This document shows, piece by piece, positions 34,442-42,235 of a stretch of 64,000 bases of DNA. This DNA comes from Paludibacteraceae bacterium. GTDB lineage: Bacteria; Bacteroidota; Bacteroidia; Bacteroidales; Paludibacteraceae. The DNA lies in assembly GCA_024401645.1 (NCBI GenBank), contig JAKSKR010000011.1:17834-81833 (forward strand), written 5' to 3'. Below the pieces are notes generated by a model, which was given only the letters and a program-made list of their open reading frames with translations, ran no database searches and was not told the origin of the DNA. Each line of letters opens with the position of its first letter. Positions within the stretch are counted from its first letter, which is position 1. The translations under genes and the position numbers were made by a program.

Positions 34442-34737
34442 TAAGTTTTTTAGTTGTATTCTTTGTTAATTATTTTCATCTATGGTTATCCAAAATCCGT
34501 GCCAAACATTTTGGCATGGGGTGTACCAAAAGCCATCCCCATACAACAACAGCAACAAAGAGTAATTAACATTCAAGCATTTACAGAAAATTCATTCTAA
34601 AAGATAGTGTTACAGAACATAAAAACCCACAAAATTTAATATAAAGCTAGGCACATTTAGGTTTTGCATTGGTACAATTCGAGGGAAAAGACAAGAACGA
34701 TTTATAAAACAATCGATGTTCCCTTCACGCCAATCAA
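34442..34737. other. Upstream region of the histidine-rich protein gene
   Basis: 296 bp without an ORF. It holds the sigma-54-like site and inverted repeat (34489-34518) and, near 34668-34683, the 16-mer ATTGGTACAATTCGAG that recurs at 35389-35404. Confidence 0.6.
34489..34518 (-). promoter_or_regulatory. Sigma-54-like promoter and inverted repeat
   Basis: On the minus strand CATGCCAAAATGTTTGGCAC is followed by GGATTTTGGA. TTGGCACG-N4-TTGG matches the sigma-54 -24/-12 pattern except that the final C of TTGC is G. An inverted CATGCCAAA precedes it. The same arrangement stands before the paralog at 40625. Confidence 0.6.
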
Positions 34738-35283
34738 CTAAACGTCTAGTATTGCTTCTTCTATGTCGGCATTCCTTTCTTCCTTTTTTTTCAGGTGAAG
34801 AATTCGATTGCCAATGTTTTTCTTTAGCCTAAACATCCTACGATAACAGACTATAAGGAATTTTTCTTTATAAACGTCAAGAAAATCACAAAGTTCCTTA
34901 ACATTTACATACAACTGTATCAACTCTTTTTTATCATTAGCAATAGACTTGTATTTATCCACATAAAAGTCGTGTACACATAGAATATAATACGAGTGGG
35001 CACCACTTGCAGTATCTAAAGAAAACAGATAAGGCTTGTTATCCATTTCCATAGTCCAATAATGTAATGAATCAGCCATAACAACAGATCGAATTTCCTT
35101 TTTTTCTTTTCTACTCAACGTTATACCCGCTTCATTGTCTGCATCAATCCCAGAATCGAAATAAGTATCATCATTACCAGGCGAAAATACATCTCTTGCC
35201 CTTTTCACATCTGAAAAAGGGACTGCCGCATATCCCAACATGCAGGAAAATAACAAAAGAAATACAACTGAATGATGTTTCAT
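34738..35283 (-). CDS. Secreted protein of unknown function
   Basis: 181 residues. The Met at 35283 (MKHHSVVFLLLFSCMLGYAA) gives a clean signal peptide; the longer open frame upstream has no credible start. The mature protein is polar and AT-biased, with helices rich in Lys and Glu (ITLSRKEKKEIRSVVMADSL, DFLDVYKEKFLIVCYRRMFR, LHLKKKEERNADIEEAILDV). No family is recognised. A -7 element TAATTTTG lies at 35312-35305. The gene is flanked by two exact 16-bp copies of ATTGGTACAATTCGAG. Confidence 0.6.
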   Translation of the reverse strand: MKHHSVVFLLLFSCMLGYAAVPFSDVKRARDVFSPGNDDTYFDSGIDADNEAGITLSRKEKKEIRSVVMADSLHYWTMEMDNKPYLFSLDTASGAHSYYILCVHDFYVDKYKSIANDKKELIQLYVNVKELCDFLDVYKEKFLIVCYRRMFRLKKNIGNRILHLKKKEERNADIEEAILDV

Positions 35284-35533
35284 ATTCAAATTAATTATAC
35301 CATACAAAATTAGCAATAAAATGAAACAAAAGAGAAAAATCAGTGTTTGGCTAACACAAATTGCCACGAAATATATCGCGTCTGCGCTATTGGTACAATT
35401 CGAGCCTTTGTGCTGCACGAAGCGGGACTCCCCCTTCGGACAAGGGATGCAACCTTGCAACTTATACGTTTAACCGATTTTTAGCCTAAATTTGTACAAT
35501 TCAAGATTGTTAAACATCCATTTTTAATACCAT
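35284..35533. other. Divergent intergenic region
   Basis: 250 bp with start signals for both neighbours: TAATTTTG on the minus strand (35312-35305) and TAAATTTG on the plus strand (35487-35494, 40 bp before the gene at 35534). One 16-mer repeat copy lies at 35389-35404, and GTACAATTCAAG, a partial copy, at 35495-35506. Confidence 0.55.
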
Positions 35534-36424
35534 ATGAGCCTTTATCACGATTACACCATAAACTATAGTCCGTTTCGCCGTGCACTGTTTTTCATTGCAG
35601 GCTGCCTGCTCTTCTCTTGCTGGTTTATGATTTTTAGGAAAAACGACCTGCCTGTAATGGCCGTTTCTGCTATTTTTCTTGCAGTACCGGCATTCATTTG
35701 TTTTTGGCTTGCGTTAAACAATAAACACATAAAACTTAACGACAATGGCATTGTTACAGATGATGGGAAGAAAACGATTCCATGGAAAGATATAAAATAT
35801 GTCTACATAGAAAAGAAATCGGACACAAGCAACCTACTAATAGAATACCAGAATGTGGGACATGAAACGATTGACATAGACGGCCTAAACATAAAACCCT
35901 CAAGATTCAGGATGTTGGTCAAAGAATGCAGTGGCAAAGACATGGGTGCCAAAATTTGCAAACAGAGAGATGAACTTGTGGAAAAAGTGACTCAACAGAA
36001 AAAACTGAACGAGGAAGACAAAAAGGATGAATTGAGAAGGATTGACGGTCTGCTTACCGCACTCGACACTCTCGACGAGAAAATAAAGACCAACCTGATG
36101 CCCATGGTAATTATATCGATCATCGCAGCGTCTGCATTTTTTTTCTACGTTTCCCATAGAGAAGACCTGTGGGAGCTCATTGGTTTCTGCTTTCCTATGC
36201 CTTTCATTGCCACATTCACTATTTTCTTTACATACATGGTCATTTTAAGGGAAGCAACCTATAACCTTCCGCAGATTAAAGCTTTAGATAAAAAAGAGTT
36301 AGAAAAATACGAGAAAATGGTGTTCAGCAGCAATAACAATTATTCCTTTTTGAAACCAATGGCAATAGTGGGCGCATTGGCAAGTTTAGCCTACATCATT
36401 TACTTCATTTACATCTTATGCTAA
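35534..36424 (+). CDS. Membrane protein with a PH-like cytoplasmic domain
   Basis: 296 residues. Two N-terminal membrane helices (about 17-34 and 40-60) lead into a short beta domain with the bacterial PH pattern (IKLNDNGIVTDDGKKTIPWK, DIKYVYIEKK), then a charged helical segment (residues ~130-185, possibly coiled) and two central helices (MVIISIIAASAFFFYV, FPMPFIATFTIFFTYMVILR), with a last helix at the C-terminus. No enzymatic motif. Function unknown; AT-rich compared with the carbohydrate genes. Promoter element TAAATTTG at 35487-35494. Confidence 0.6.
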   Translation: MSLYHDYTINYSPFRRALFFIAGCLLFSCWFMIFRKNDLPVMAVSAIFLAVPAFICFWLALNNKHIKLNDNGIVTDDGKKTIPWKDIKYVYIEKKSDTSNLLIEYQNVGHETIDIDGLNIKPSRFRMLVKECSGKDMGAKICKQRDELVEKVTQQKKLNEEDKKDELRRIDGLLTALDTLDEKIKTNLMPMVIISIIAASAFFFYVSHREDLWELIGFCFPMPFIATFTIFFTYMVILREATYNLPQIKALDKKELEKYEKMVFSSNNNYSFLKPMAIVGALASLAYIIYFIYILC

Positions 36425-36436
36425 CACTACCGAAAA

Positions 36437-36486
36437 TAAAGAGACTCGGCCTGCACCTCAAATAGGGGGCGACCGAGCCTCTTTTA
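36437..36486. terminator. Hairpin between convergent genes
   Basis: AAGAGaCTCGG and CCGAGcCTCTT pair around a long loop, followed by TTTATATTTT. Confidence 0.65.
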
Positions 36487-36510
36487 TATTTTCAAATAGT
36501 TTCGTTCCGC

Positions 36511-37188
36511 TTATTCTGCGTTAATGAAGTCGCACACCTTGTCAATCTGTTCGGCAATAGAGGAGCCGAACTTGCCATCGAAGAAAGCACTGCCAATGGT
36601 GAAAGCCCAAGGCTGCACATCTTTAACGAACTGCAAGCGCTCGTAACTGTCGATGCTACCCGCCACACAGACCGGGATGCCGGTTTCGGCCACCACATCC
36701 CTTATCAGCTGTTGGGCATCTTCGTTGTAGCGGAAACCTAAAAGGTCAATGCCATAAGCGCCTTGTTCCTTCAACTTCTTGCCCGCCTCTACCATAGACG
36801 CAATGCTGCCTTCAAGAATGGAAGGACGGCCGGTAATGTTGCCAACAAAAGGCATATAGGCAATGTGGTGCTGCTGGCAGAGTTGGTGGATGGCCGGCGA
36901 GTAGCACGTACCCATAAGTACGTCGCAACCGCAGGTTACAGCCATTTGTGCGCCTTCAAGCCCCTCGGCCTCGGTGTAGGCAACCACCTCGAGCACCGTG
37001 CGCTTGCCACATTCCTTCATTTTGGCATAGATGCGCTGCATTTCCTCAATGGGTAGGGGTTGTTCCTTGAATCCCCAATACAACGCCTTGGTATGCTTAC
37101 ATTGCTCAAAGACCTGAAACGCATTCTCGACGGTGAGGTCGTTGTGGGTGAGCATGACAATGAGTTCTGGCTTCATAACAGTATTCAT
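36511..37188 (-). CDS. TIM-barrel protein coupled to pdxJ
   Basis: 225 residues. Strand/helix pattern and loops fit a phosphate-binding (ribulose-phosphate-binding-like) TIM barrel: MLTHNDLTVENAFQVFEQC, RTVLEVVAYTEAEGLEGAQM, GCDVLMGTCYSPAI, AYGIDLLGFRYN, IPVCVAGSIDSYERL (phosphate-loop-like) and WAFTIGSAFFDGKFG. I do not know its reaction. The ATG at 37188 shares one base with the TAA of pdxJ (TAATG), so it is translated together with pdxJ. A role near vitamin B6 or phosphosugar metabolism is inference from this coupling only. Confidence 0.7.
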   Translation of the reverse strand: MNTVMKPELIVMLTHNDLTVENAFQVFEQCKHTKALYWGFKEQPLPIEEMQRIYAKMKECGKRTVLEVVAYTEAEGLEGAQMAVTCGCDVLMGTCYSPAIHQLCQQHHIAYMPFVGNITGRPSILEGSIASMVEAGKKLKEQGAYGIDLLGFRYNEDAQQLIRDVVAETGIPVCVAGSIDSYERLQFVKDVQPWAFTIGSAFFDGKFGSSIAEQIDKVCDFINAE

Positions 37189-37904
37189 TAATCCTTTAAA
37201 CAAGCAAGGTACTGGTGTATGGTTTCTTCAATGCCGAGATAGAGAGCATCGCTGATGAGCGCATGGCCAATGGAAACCTCGTCGCACCAAGGAATCTGCT
37301 GGTGGAAGTAGGCCAAGTTTTCGAGGCTAAGGTCGTGACCGGCATTAAGTCCGAGTCCGCATTCGCGTGCCACCTTTGCCGCTTCTACATAAGGAGCAAT
37401 GGCTTTCTCGCGATTAGCGGCATAGTTCGAAGCATAGGCCTCGGTGTAGAGTTCCACACGGTCGGCACCAATTTCGGCAGCCTTGCGAATCATTTCGGGA
37501 ATAGGGTCGACGAAGAGCGACACACGAATGCCGTAGCGCTTGAACTCAGCCACTATTCCACGCAAGTAGTCGGCATGCTTAACCGTATCCCAACCGGCAT
37601 TGCTGGTAATGGCATCTTCGGCATCGGGCACAAGCGTTACCTGGGCGGGCTTCACCTTTGTTACCAGCTCAATGAACTTTGGCACCGGATTACCTTCAAT
37701 GTTGAACTCTTGGGTAAGGAGCGGACGAAGTTCGGTTACATCGGCATAACGCACATGACGTTCGTCGGGGCGTGGATGTACGGTGATGCCTTGTGCACCA
37801 AAGCTTTCGCAATCTAAAGCAAATTTCACCAAATTTGGCATGTTGCCGCCACGTGCGTTACGAATGGTGGCAACCTTGTTGATATTTACACTTAACTGGG
37901 TCAT
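37188..37904 (-). CDS. pdxJ: Pyridoxine 5'-phosphate synthase
   Basis: 238 residues. PdxJ joins 1-deoxy-D-xylulose 5-phosphate with 3-amino-2-oxopropyl phosphate to give pyridoxine 5'-phosphate, the last ring-forming step of the DXP-dependent vitamin B6 pathway. Family marks are LSVNINKVATIRNARGG, GAQGITVHPRPDERHVR (catalytic His), DVTELRPLL, FNIEGNP, VTLVPDAEDAITSNAGWD, VSLFVDPIPEMI, DRVELYTEAYA, GLGLNAGHDLSLEN and CDEVSIGHALISDALYLG. The frame stays open 37 codons upstream, but MTQLSVNINK at 37904 is the family start. The gene is divergent from the GH16 gene. Confidence 0.96.
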   Translation of the reverse strand: MTQLSVNINKVATIRNARGGNMPNLVKFALDCESFGAQGITVHPRPDERHVRYADVTELRPLLTQEFNIEGNPVPKFIELVTKVKPAQVTLVPDAEDAITSNAGWDTVKHADYLRGIVAEFKRYGIRVSLFVDPIPEMIRKAAEIGADRVELYTEAYASNYAANREKAIAPYVEAAKVARECGLGLNAGHDLSLENLAYFHQQIPWCDEVSIGHALISDALYLGIEETIHQYLACLKD

Positions 37905-37931
37905 CGTTTTCTTTTTTTCGGTAAAAATACA

Positions 37932-37998
37932 TTGTTTCTTGAAAACAGAACAACTCTTGTTCCGAACCGGAAAACAATTGTTCCGAATAGGGAAAACG
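37932..37998. repeat. Iterated 21-bp repeats in the pdxJ/GH16 divergent region
   Basis: Two tandem 21-bp units, TTGTTCCGAAccGGAAAACA+A (37957-37977) and TTGTTCCGAAtaGGGAAAAC+G (37978-37998), with a third diverged copy TTGTTTCTTGAAAACA at 37932-37947. Each unit is itself an imperfect dyad (TTGTTCC...GGAAAACAA). Spacing of two helical turns suggests cooperative regulator binding. Confidence 0.7.
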
Positions 37999-38142
37999 TT
38001 TGTTTGTGAAACCATTCAAAAAAAGGGGAAATACAATAAAAGGCAAACAAAAATCCTCACTCTTTTTATCAAAAAGAAGCCATTAATAACGAACAAGAAA
38101 CAAACATTCATTAAATTTACAGACATTGGAAAAACAACCTAT

Positions 38143-40248
38143 ATGATCAAGAAACTGACACTTATTGTTTCTATGCTTTGTTGCGTACATGCCTATAGCA
38201 AAGAAGACTGGAAGCTCGTCTGGGCAGACGAGTTTGAGTACGAAGGAACTCCCGACCCTACCAAATGGTCGTTCGACACCGAAGGCAACAATTGGGACTG
38301 GGGTAATGACGAGGCCCAGAACTACACTCCTGCCGAAAAGAAGAACGCATGGGTTAGCGACGGCAACCTGACAATTGAAGCCCGCAAGGAAACCTACACC
38401 TGGCCTGGCGACGGACAAACCAAGCAATACACATCGGCTCGCTTAAGAACTTTGGGCAAGGGCGACTGGACCTATGGCAAGGTGGAAGTGCGTGCACAAC
38501 TGCCTACCGGACGCGGCATGTGGCCAGCCATTTGGATGCTGCCTTCTGATAACATTTATGGCGAATGGCCTAACAGCGGTGAGCTTGACATTATGGAAAA
38601 CGTAGGATTCGACCCTGACAAGGTTCACTGCAACATACACACTGGTGCCTACAACCACAAGATGGGCACCAACAAGGGCAACACGGTTACTGCCCCTTCG
38701 GCACCTAGCCAAGACTACCACCTGTATAGCATGATATGGGATGCCGAGAAAGTCATCTTCTACTTCGACAACGAGCAGGTGTTCCGTTTCGACAACGAGC
38801 ACAAGTCGTTCAAGGAATGGCCATACGACCAAAAGTTCCACCTGTTGCTTAACATTGCCGTTGGCGGCGGTTGGGGCGGCGAACAAGGTATTGACGACAA
38901 CATCTTCCCACAACGCATGCTGGTAGACTACGTTAGGGTTTACCAAATGAGCGAGGTTGAAGAGAAAGATGCCGTTTTGAGCCTTAACGTCAGCACACCG
39001 GCAGACGTCATCTGCCAAGGAGAAAAAGTTGTGTTGAAAGTAGACACCACTGGTACCGGCATCATTTTGCAGCCTGACAAATACGAGATTGAGGTCTTGG
39101 AAAAAACTAACGGCACAACACAGCGCGTAAGCGAGCTGCACAAGTCGATACAGGAAGGCAACATGGTGTACACCTTACAACCTGACACCAATGCAACACG
39201 CATTACCTACAAAGTAAACATAAAATACCGCGAGGGTGAAGGTGAATTTGAGCAAATGGTTTCAGATTCGGTGGAAATAACAACCGTGAGACCACTTCAA
39301 TACACCATACCAGAACTACCTGCCTTGTGCGGTGGTGAAGAGCTAGAGTTTGTAGTTGCCGTAGAAAACGCCACAAACTATTCATTCGTAGATAATCCAG
39401 ACATTATTAATACATACGGCAACCAACTAACCATAAGACCAACATTCGACGCCACAGAAGGCAACGTTATGACAAAGGTCTATGAATGTTACCTACGCAA
39501 CGATGGATGCCCTAGCTTGCATATAGAAATTCCGGTTATCGTCCACCGTCCTTTATCAGGTTCTATTGCCGGTCCGACATACGTGTGTGAAGATGATGTT
39601 GCGGTTTTAGATGCATCGTCTTACAATGCCGACACATACGAATGGACATCACTAGATTCAGATTCCCAGATTTCACAGGAAGCCACCGTAATCGACACCA
39701 TACAAAATTATAGTCAAGCCTATATGGTTAACATGACGCGTGGAGCCTGCACTGCAGAAGAAGTTTACAAAGTGGCAGCATCGTCTCGTCCTAGTATTTT
39801 ATCGATAGACAGCATCGATGTTCTTACGGTAGAATGCATTGTGGAAGAATGGTCAGGAACTTATCCTCTGGAATTCCGAATCGATACTGAAGATTATCAA
39901 ACATCAGGAACTCTAACCGCAAAAACATTCGGCCTTCACACCATCTCTGTTAGAGACGCGATAGGCTGTGCCAGCACCATCGAGTTCTATATTATCAATC
40001 CAGAAGACAATCATGTAACAGCAGTGGGAAGTAGCAACAAAGCAACCATCTACCCTACCATTGCAACCAACGAGTTGAACATTGCCGATGTTAAGGAAGG
40101 AACACCTTTCAGCATTTGTTCAGCAAACGGCGCGCAGTTACTTTCAGGAAAAGTATCGGAAGACAAAGCTATTGACATCAGAAGCCTGCAGAACGGTTAC
40201 TTCCTTTTGATAATTGGCAACAAAGCCTATCCATTCGTTAAGGAATAG
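38143..40248 (+). CDS. Secreted GH16 endo-beta-glucanase (laminarinase type) with T9SS sorting domain
   Basis: 701 residues from MIKKLTLIVSMLCCVHAYSK, the best signal peptide; the long open frame upstream is rejected. The catalytic domain (about 22-268) has GELDIMENVG with the GH16 triad Glu147, Asp149 and Glu152, and flanking WPAIWML and NIAVGGGWGG typical of GH16 beta-1,3(4)-glucanases. Residues ~270-610 form three or four Ig-like (PKD-type) domains. The C-terminus (ATIYPTIATNELNI, then QLLSGKVSEDKAIDI, FLLIIGNKAYPFVKE) is a type A T9SS sorting signal, so the enzyme should end up on the outer surface. It would cut laminarin or mixed-linkage glucan. Divergent from pdxJ; followed by a terminator. 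Confidence 0.92.
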   Translation: MIKKLTLIVSMLCCVHAYSKEDWKLVWADEFEYEGTPDPTKWSFDTEGNNWDWGNDEAQNYTPAEKKNAWVSDGNLTIEARKETYTWPGDGQTKQYTSARLRTLGKGDWTYGKVEVRAQLPTGRGMWPAIWMLPSDNIYGEWPNSGELDIMENVGFDPDKVHCNIHTGAYNHKMGTNKGNTVTAPSAPSQDYHLYSMIWDAEKVIFYFDNEQVFRFDNEHKSFKEWPYDQKFHLLLNIAVGGGWGGEQGIDDNIFPQRMLVDYVRVYQMSEVEEKDAVLSLNVSTPADVICQGEKVVLKVDTTGTGIILQPDKYEIEVLEKTNGTTQRVSELHKSIQEGNMVYTLQPDTNATRITYKVNIKYREGEGEFEQMVSDSVEITTVRPLQYTIPELPALCGGEELEFVVAVENATNYSFVDNPDIINTYGNQLTIRPTFDATEGNVMTKVYECYLRNDGCPSLHIEIPVIVHRPLSGSIAGPTYVCEDDVAVLDASSYNADTYEWTSLDSDSQISQEATVIDTIQNYSQAYMVNMTRGACTAEEVYKVAASSRPSILSIDSIDVLTVECIVEEWSGTYPLEFRIDTEDYQTSGTLTAKTFGLHTISVRDAIGCASTIEFYIINPEDNHVTAVGSSNKATIYPTIATNELNIADVKEGTPFSICSANGAQLLSGKVSEDKAIDIRSLQNGYFLLIIGNKAYPFVKE

Positions 40249-40276
40249 GCACGGAAACAGCAACACTTGAAATAAT

Positions 40277-40317
40277 AAACGGGCGGACAACCATAAATGG
40301 TTATCAGCCCGTTTTGT
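40277..40317 (+). terminator. Terminator after the GH16 gene
   Basis: AAACGGGC (40277-40284) pairs with GCCCGTTT (40307-40314) with an inner dyad AACCAT/ATGGTT, followed by T-rich sequence. Confidence 0.85.
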
Positions 40318-40524
40318 TTGAAATCAGCCAACTGGCTGTTTATTTTTTTGCGCAAGGTCTTTTAGTCCCATAATTCTGTTAACGAAAGATGGCGTTTATT
40401 CCACAAAAACACCCACATTTCATATTCCACAACATAGTCTTTTAGCCTAAAGTAATAGATACAGCATTAAGAACCAAACAATTAGCAAGACAGCTGCATT
40501 ACAAGGGAGAAGGAAAAAGAAGAG

Positions 40525-40554
40525 CGTGCCAAAACTTTGGCACGGCATTTGCAC
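40525..40554 (+). promoter_or_regulatory. Sigma-54 promoter overlapping an inverted repeat
   Basis: CGTGCCAAA-AC-TTTGGCACG (40525-40544) is a perfect 9-bp inverted repeat. Its right half continues into TTGGCACG-N4-TTGCA (40537-40553), an exact match to the sigma-54 (RpoN) -24/-12 consensus, with the GG and GC pairs 12 bp apart. Transcription would begin near 40564, about 60 nt before the ATG at 40625. Confidence 0.8.
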
Positions 40555-40624
40555 TACACTAGTCAGAAAGGCTTATGAAACCTTTCGGGAAACAAATTGT
40601 AGAACTTCTTAATACGATAGGCTT

Positions 40625-40969
40625 ATGAAAACTTTAAATATTGTAAAAGCAATTGTAACATCAATTCTTTTAACTGTAGGCACCTTGGCAGCAAACGCAC
40701 AAGTATTTGTAAACGTTAGCGCTGCAGTTCCTGTTCCGGTTGTTCGCACCCACGTGGTTGCAGCTCCCGCTCCTGTAGTGGTTGCAGCTCCTGCACCAGT
40801 TGTTTACTCGGCACCAGCACCGGTGGTTTATTGCGGACATGCCCACCACCACCACGTTAGCTCTTGCTACCATGCACCAGCACACCACGTTCACCACGCA
40901 GCTCCAGTGCATCACCACCATACGCCAGCACACCACCATCATGCGCCAGCACATCACCACCACCGTTAA
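40625..40969 (+). CDS. Secreted histidine-rich, Ala-Pro-Val repeat protein (paralog)
   Basis: 114 residues: signal peptide cut after LAANA, then QVFVNVSAAVPVPVVRTH, two or three APAPVV repeats, YCGHAHHHHVSSCYHAP and a His-rich tail HHVHHAAPVHHHHTPAHHHH. It differs from the copy at 34064-34441 by one fewer repeat and an Arg end. About 30 of 114 residues are His. Expected to bind transition metal ions outside the cytoplasm. The two genes are in opposite orientation 6 kb apart and share stretches of near-identical DNA around the GGACATGC...CACCACCACG segment, which suggests recent duplication or gene conversion. Confidence 0.75.
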   Translation: MKTLNIVKAIVTSILLTVGTLAANAQVFVNVSAAVPVPVVRTHVVAAPAPVVVAAPAPVVYSAPAPVVYCGHAHHHHVSSCYHAPAHHVHHAAPVHHHHTPAHHHHAPAHHHHR

Positions 40970-41006
40970 CTGATGGTAGGCATTAAGGTAAAAGCTTCTA
41001 TACAGA

Positions 41007-41047
41007 ATAGGCGGACATTCGTTTAACGATTGCCCGCCTATCTTCTT
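41007..41047. terminator. Bidirectional hairpin between convergent genes
   Basis: ATAGGCGG (41007-41014) pairs with CCGCCTAT (41034-41041) plus an inner CGTTTAACG dyad. T-rich on the right. Confidence 0.7.
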
Positions 41048-41067
41048 ATCATAGTAAAGAATTTGGT

Positions 41068-41982
41068 TTACCAGTTTTTGAATTGGGTCTCCCAACCATT
41101 TGCATTACAATAAGCACCGCCATTGGTTAAGAAATCGGCTCTACGGAATTCCTCACCACACAGGTGCCAACGCATCCATGCAACCACCGTTGGGACACCG
41201 CCCCAAGGGCCATAGCCATGACCTTCATTGCCTTTAATGCCAAGCCACATAGGCGCCTTGTTGTCTCTGTTGCCATAGTCACCAACAGCGTTATCGTAAG
41301 CCATATCGGTGTGACCAGTTATAAAACCAGTGGGAATAGTCAATTTAGTAGCACCAGCGTGACTAAAATCGCCAGAGTTCATCAACATAAGCGTTGCCAC
41401 ACGAGAGTCGATATTGGCACAGCCTTCGGCCATGACGCCACCTTGAGAGTGTCCGCAAACACCAACACGCTCCATGTTCAACTTATTATAGAAACGGGCA
41501 GCCGGATCGTTGTTCATCTGTTCAATCCAGTCAAAAGCCTTTTTGGCATCAGCACCTTCCCAAGTAGATGGCTGGGAATAAACAATAAAGCCCATAGATG
41601 CCAATCGCTTGATGAGAACAGGTTGAGATCCAGGAGTTTCGCCACCGCCAGGACAGAAAATCACAACAGGGTGACGTTCGTTTGGGTTTGAAGTCAACTC
41701 TTTCGGATAACAAAGGACTCCATTCCCAGGACCCATATTTTCCTTCCATTCGTAAGCACAAGGACCATCAACATCTACATTGTCACCTCGAACGTACATT
41801 TTAATTGCTTGAGGCTCTGGTTCGAGTTCCTCTGCTACGATATCGAAATCGACAAAATTAACATCACGTGTGTCATAAAAGACTTCAGAACCATCGTTCA
41901 GCACAACGCGCATGCGGCTGTAATCGGCATAGCTACCAATAGACAATAAAAATGCCACCGCCATTAGAAACTTTTTTCTCAT
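41068..41982 (-). CDS. Secreted alpha/beta hydrolase (esterase/PETase-like fold)
   Basis: 304 residues with an N-terminal signal peptide (cut near SIGSYA-DYS). A short N-terminal beta segment (MRVVLNDGSEVFYDTRDVNFV) resembles the domain that opens many Bacteroidales secreted proteins. The hydrolase domain has HPVVIFCPGGGETPGSQP (oxyanion region), VCGHSQGGVMAEG with nucleophile Ser179, TGFITGHTDMAY (probable Asp) and GNEGHGYGPWGG (catalytic His near 254). The layout is that of dienelactone-hydrolase/cutinase-like esterases, which may remove acyl groups from polysaccharides. Substrate not known. A -7 element TATATTTG lies at 42094-42087, about 100 bp upstream. Confidence 0.8.
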   Translation of the reverse strand: MRKKFLMAVAFLLSIGSYADYSRMRVVLNDGSEVFYDTRDVNFVDFDIVAEELEPEPQAIKMYVRGDNVDVDGPCAYEWKENMGPGNGVLCYPKELTSNPNERHPVVIFCPGGGETPGSQPVLIKRLASMGFIVYSQPSTWEGADAKKAFDWIEQMNNDPAARFYNKLNMERVGVCGHSQGGVMAEGCANIDSRVATLMLMNSGDFSHAGATKLTIPTGFITGHTDMAYDNAVGDYGNRDNKAPMWLGIKGNEGHGYGPWGGVPTVVAWMRWHLCGEEFRRADFLTNGGAYCNANGWETQFKNW

Positions 41983-42235
41983 CGTTCTATTAGATTTTTA
42001 GTTAGCGTAGTTTACCAGAAACCAGTTATAGACCAGTTTCCAAGAAATAAATGAAGTTAATTAGGTATACATTACTTTTTCGGGTGCAAATATAAGTCCT
42101 TAAGCCTTACATTTTTCATTTTTGTATATGTTTTTCAGCATAGAAAAGAGAATAGACTGACGCTTTAACAAAAGAGTTCGGGAAAATCGATATTTTTGTT
42201 CCTGTTAGCAATCTCATTTTTCAAAAAAAAGACTT
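41983..42235. other. Divergent intergenic region
   Basis: 253 bp. Minus-strand TATATTTG at 42094-42087 serves the hydrolase; plus-strand TATTTTTG at 42191-42198 serves the gene at 42236. ACCAGAAACCAG and GACCAGTTTCCA near 42015-42040 form a weak repeat. Confidence 0.5.

Larger units (their letters stand above)
40249..40624. other. Intergenic region with terminator and sigma-54 promoter
   Basis: 376 bp without an ORF. A terminator is at 40277-40317 and the sigma-54 promoter with its inverted repeat at 40525-40554; the 5' leader of the next gene is about 60 nt. Confidence 0.7.

Noticed and set aside
35284..35460. N-terminal extension of the secreted protein at 34738-35283
   Set aside because: The extension would put a second hydrophobic stretch before a clean signal peptide and would cross the divergent promoter region.
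37783..38142. 120-codon extension of the GH16 gene
   Set aside because: It runs through the 5' end of pdxJ and the control region; the signal peptide begins at 38143.
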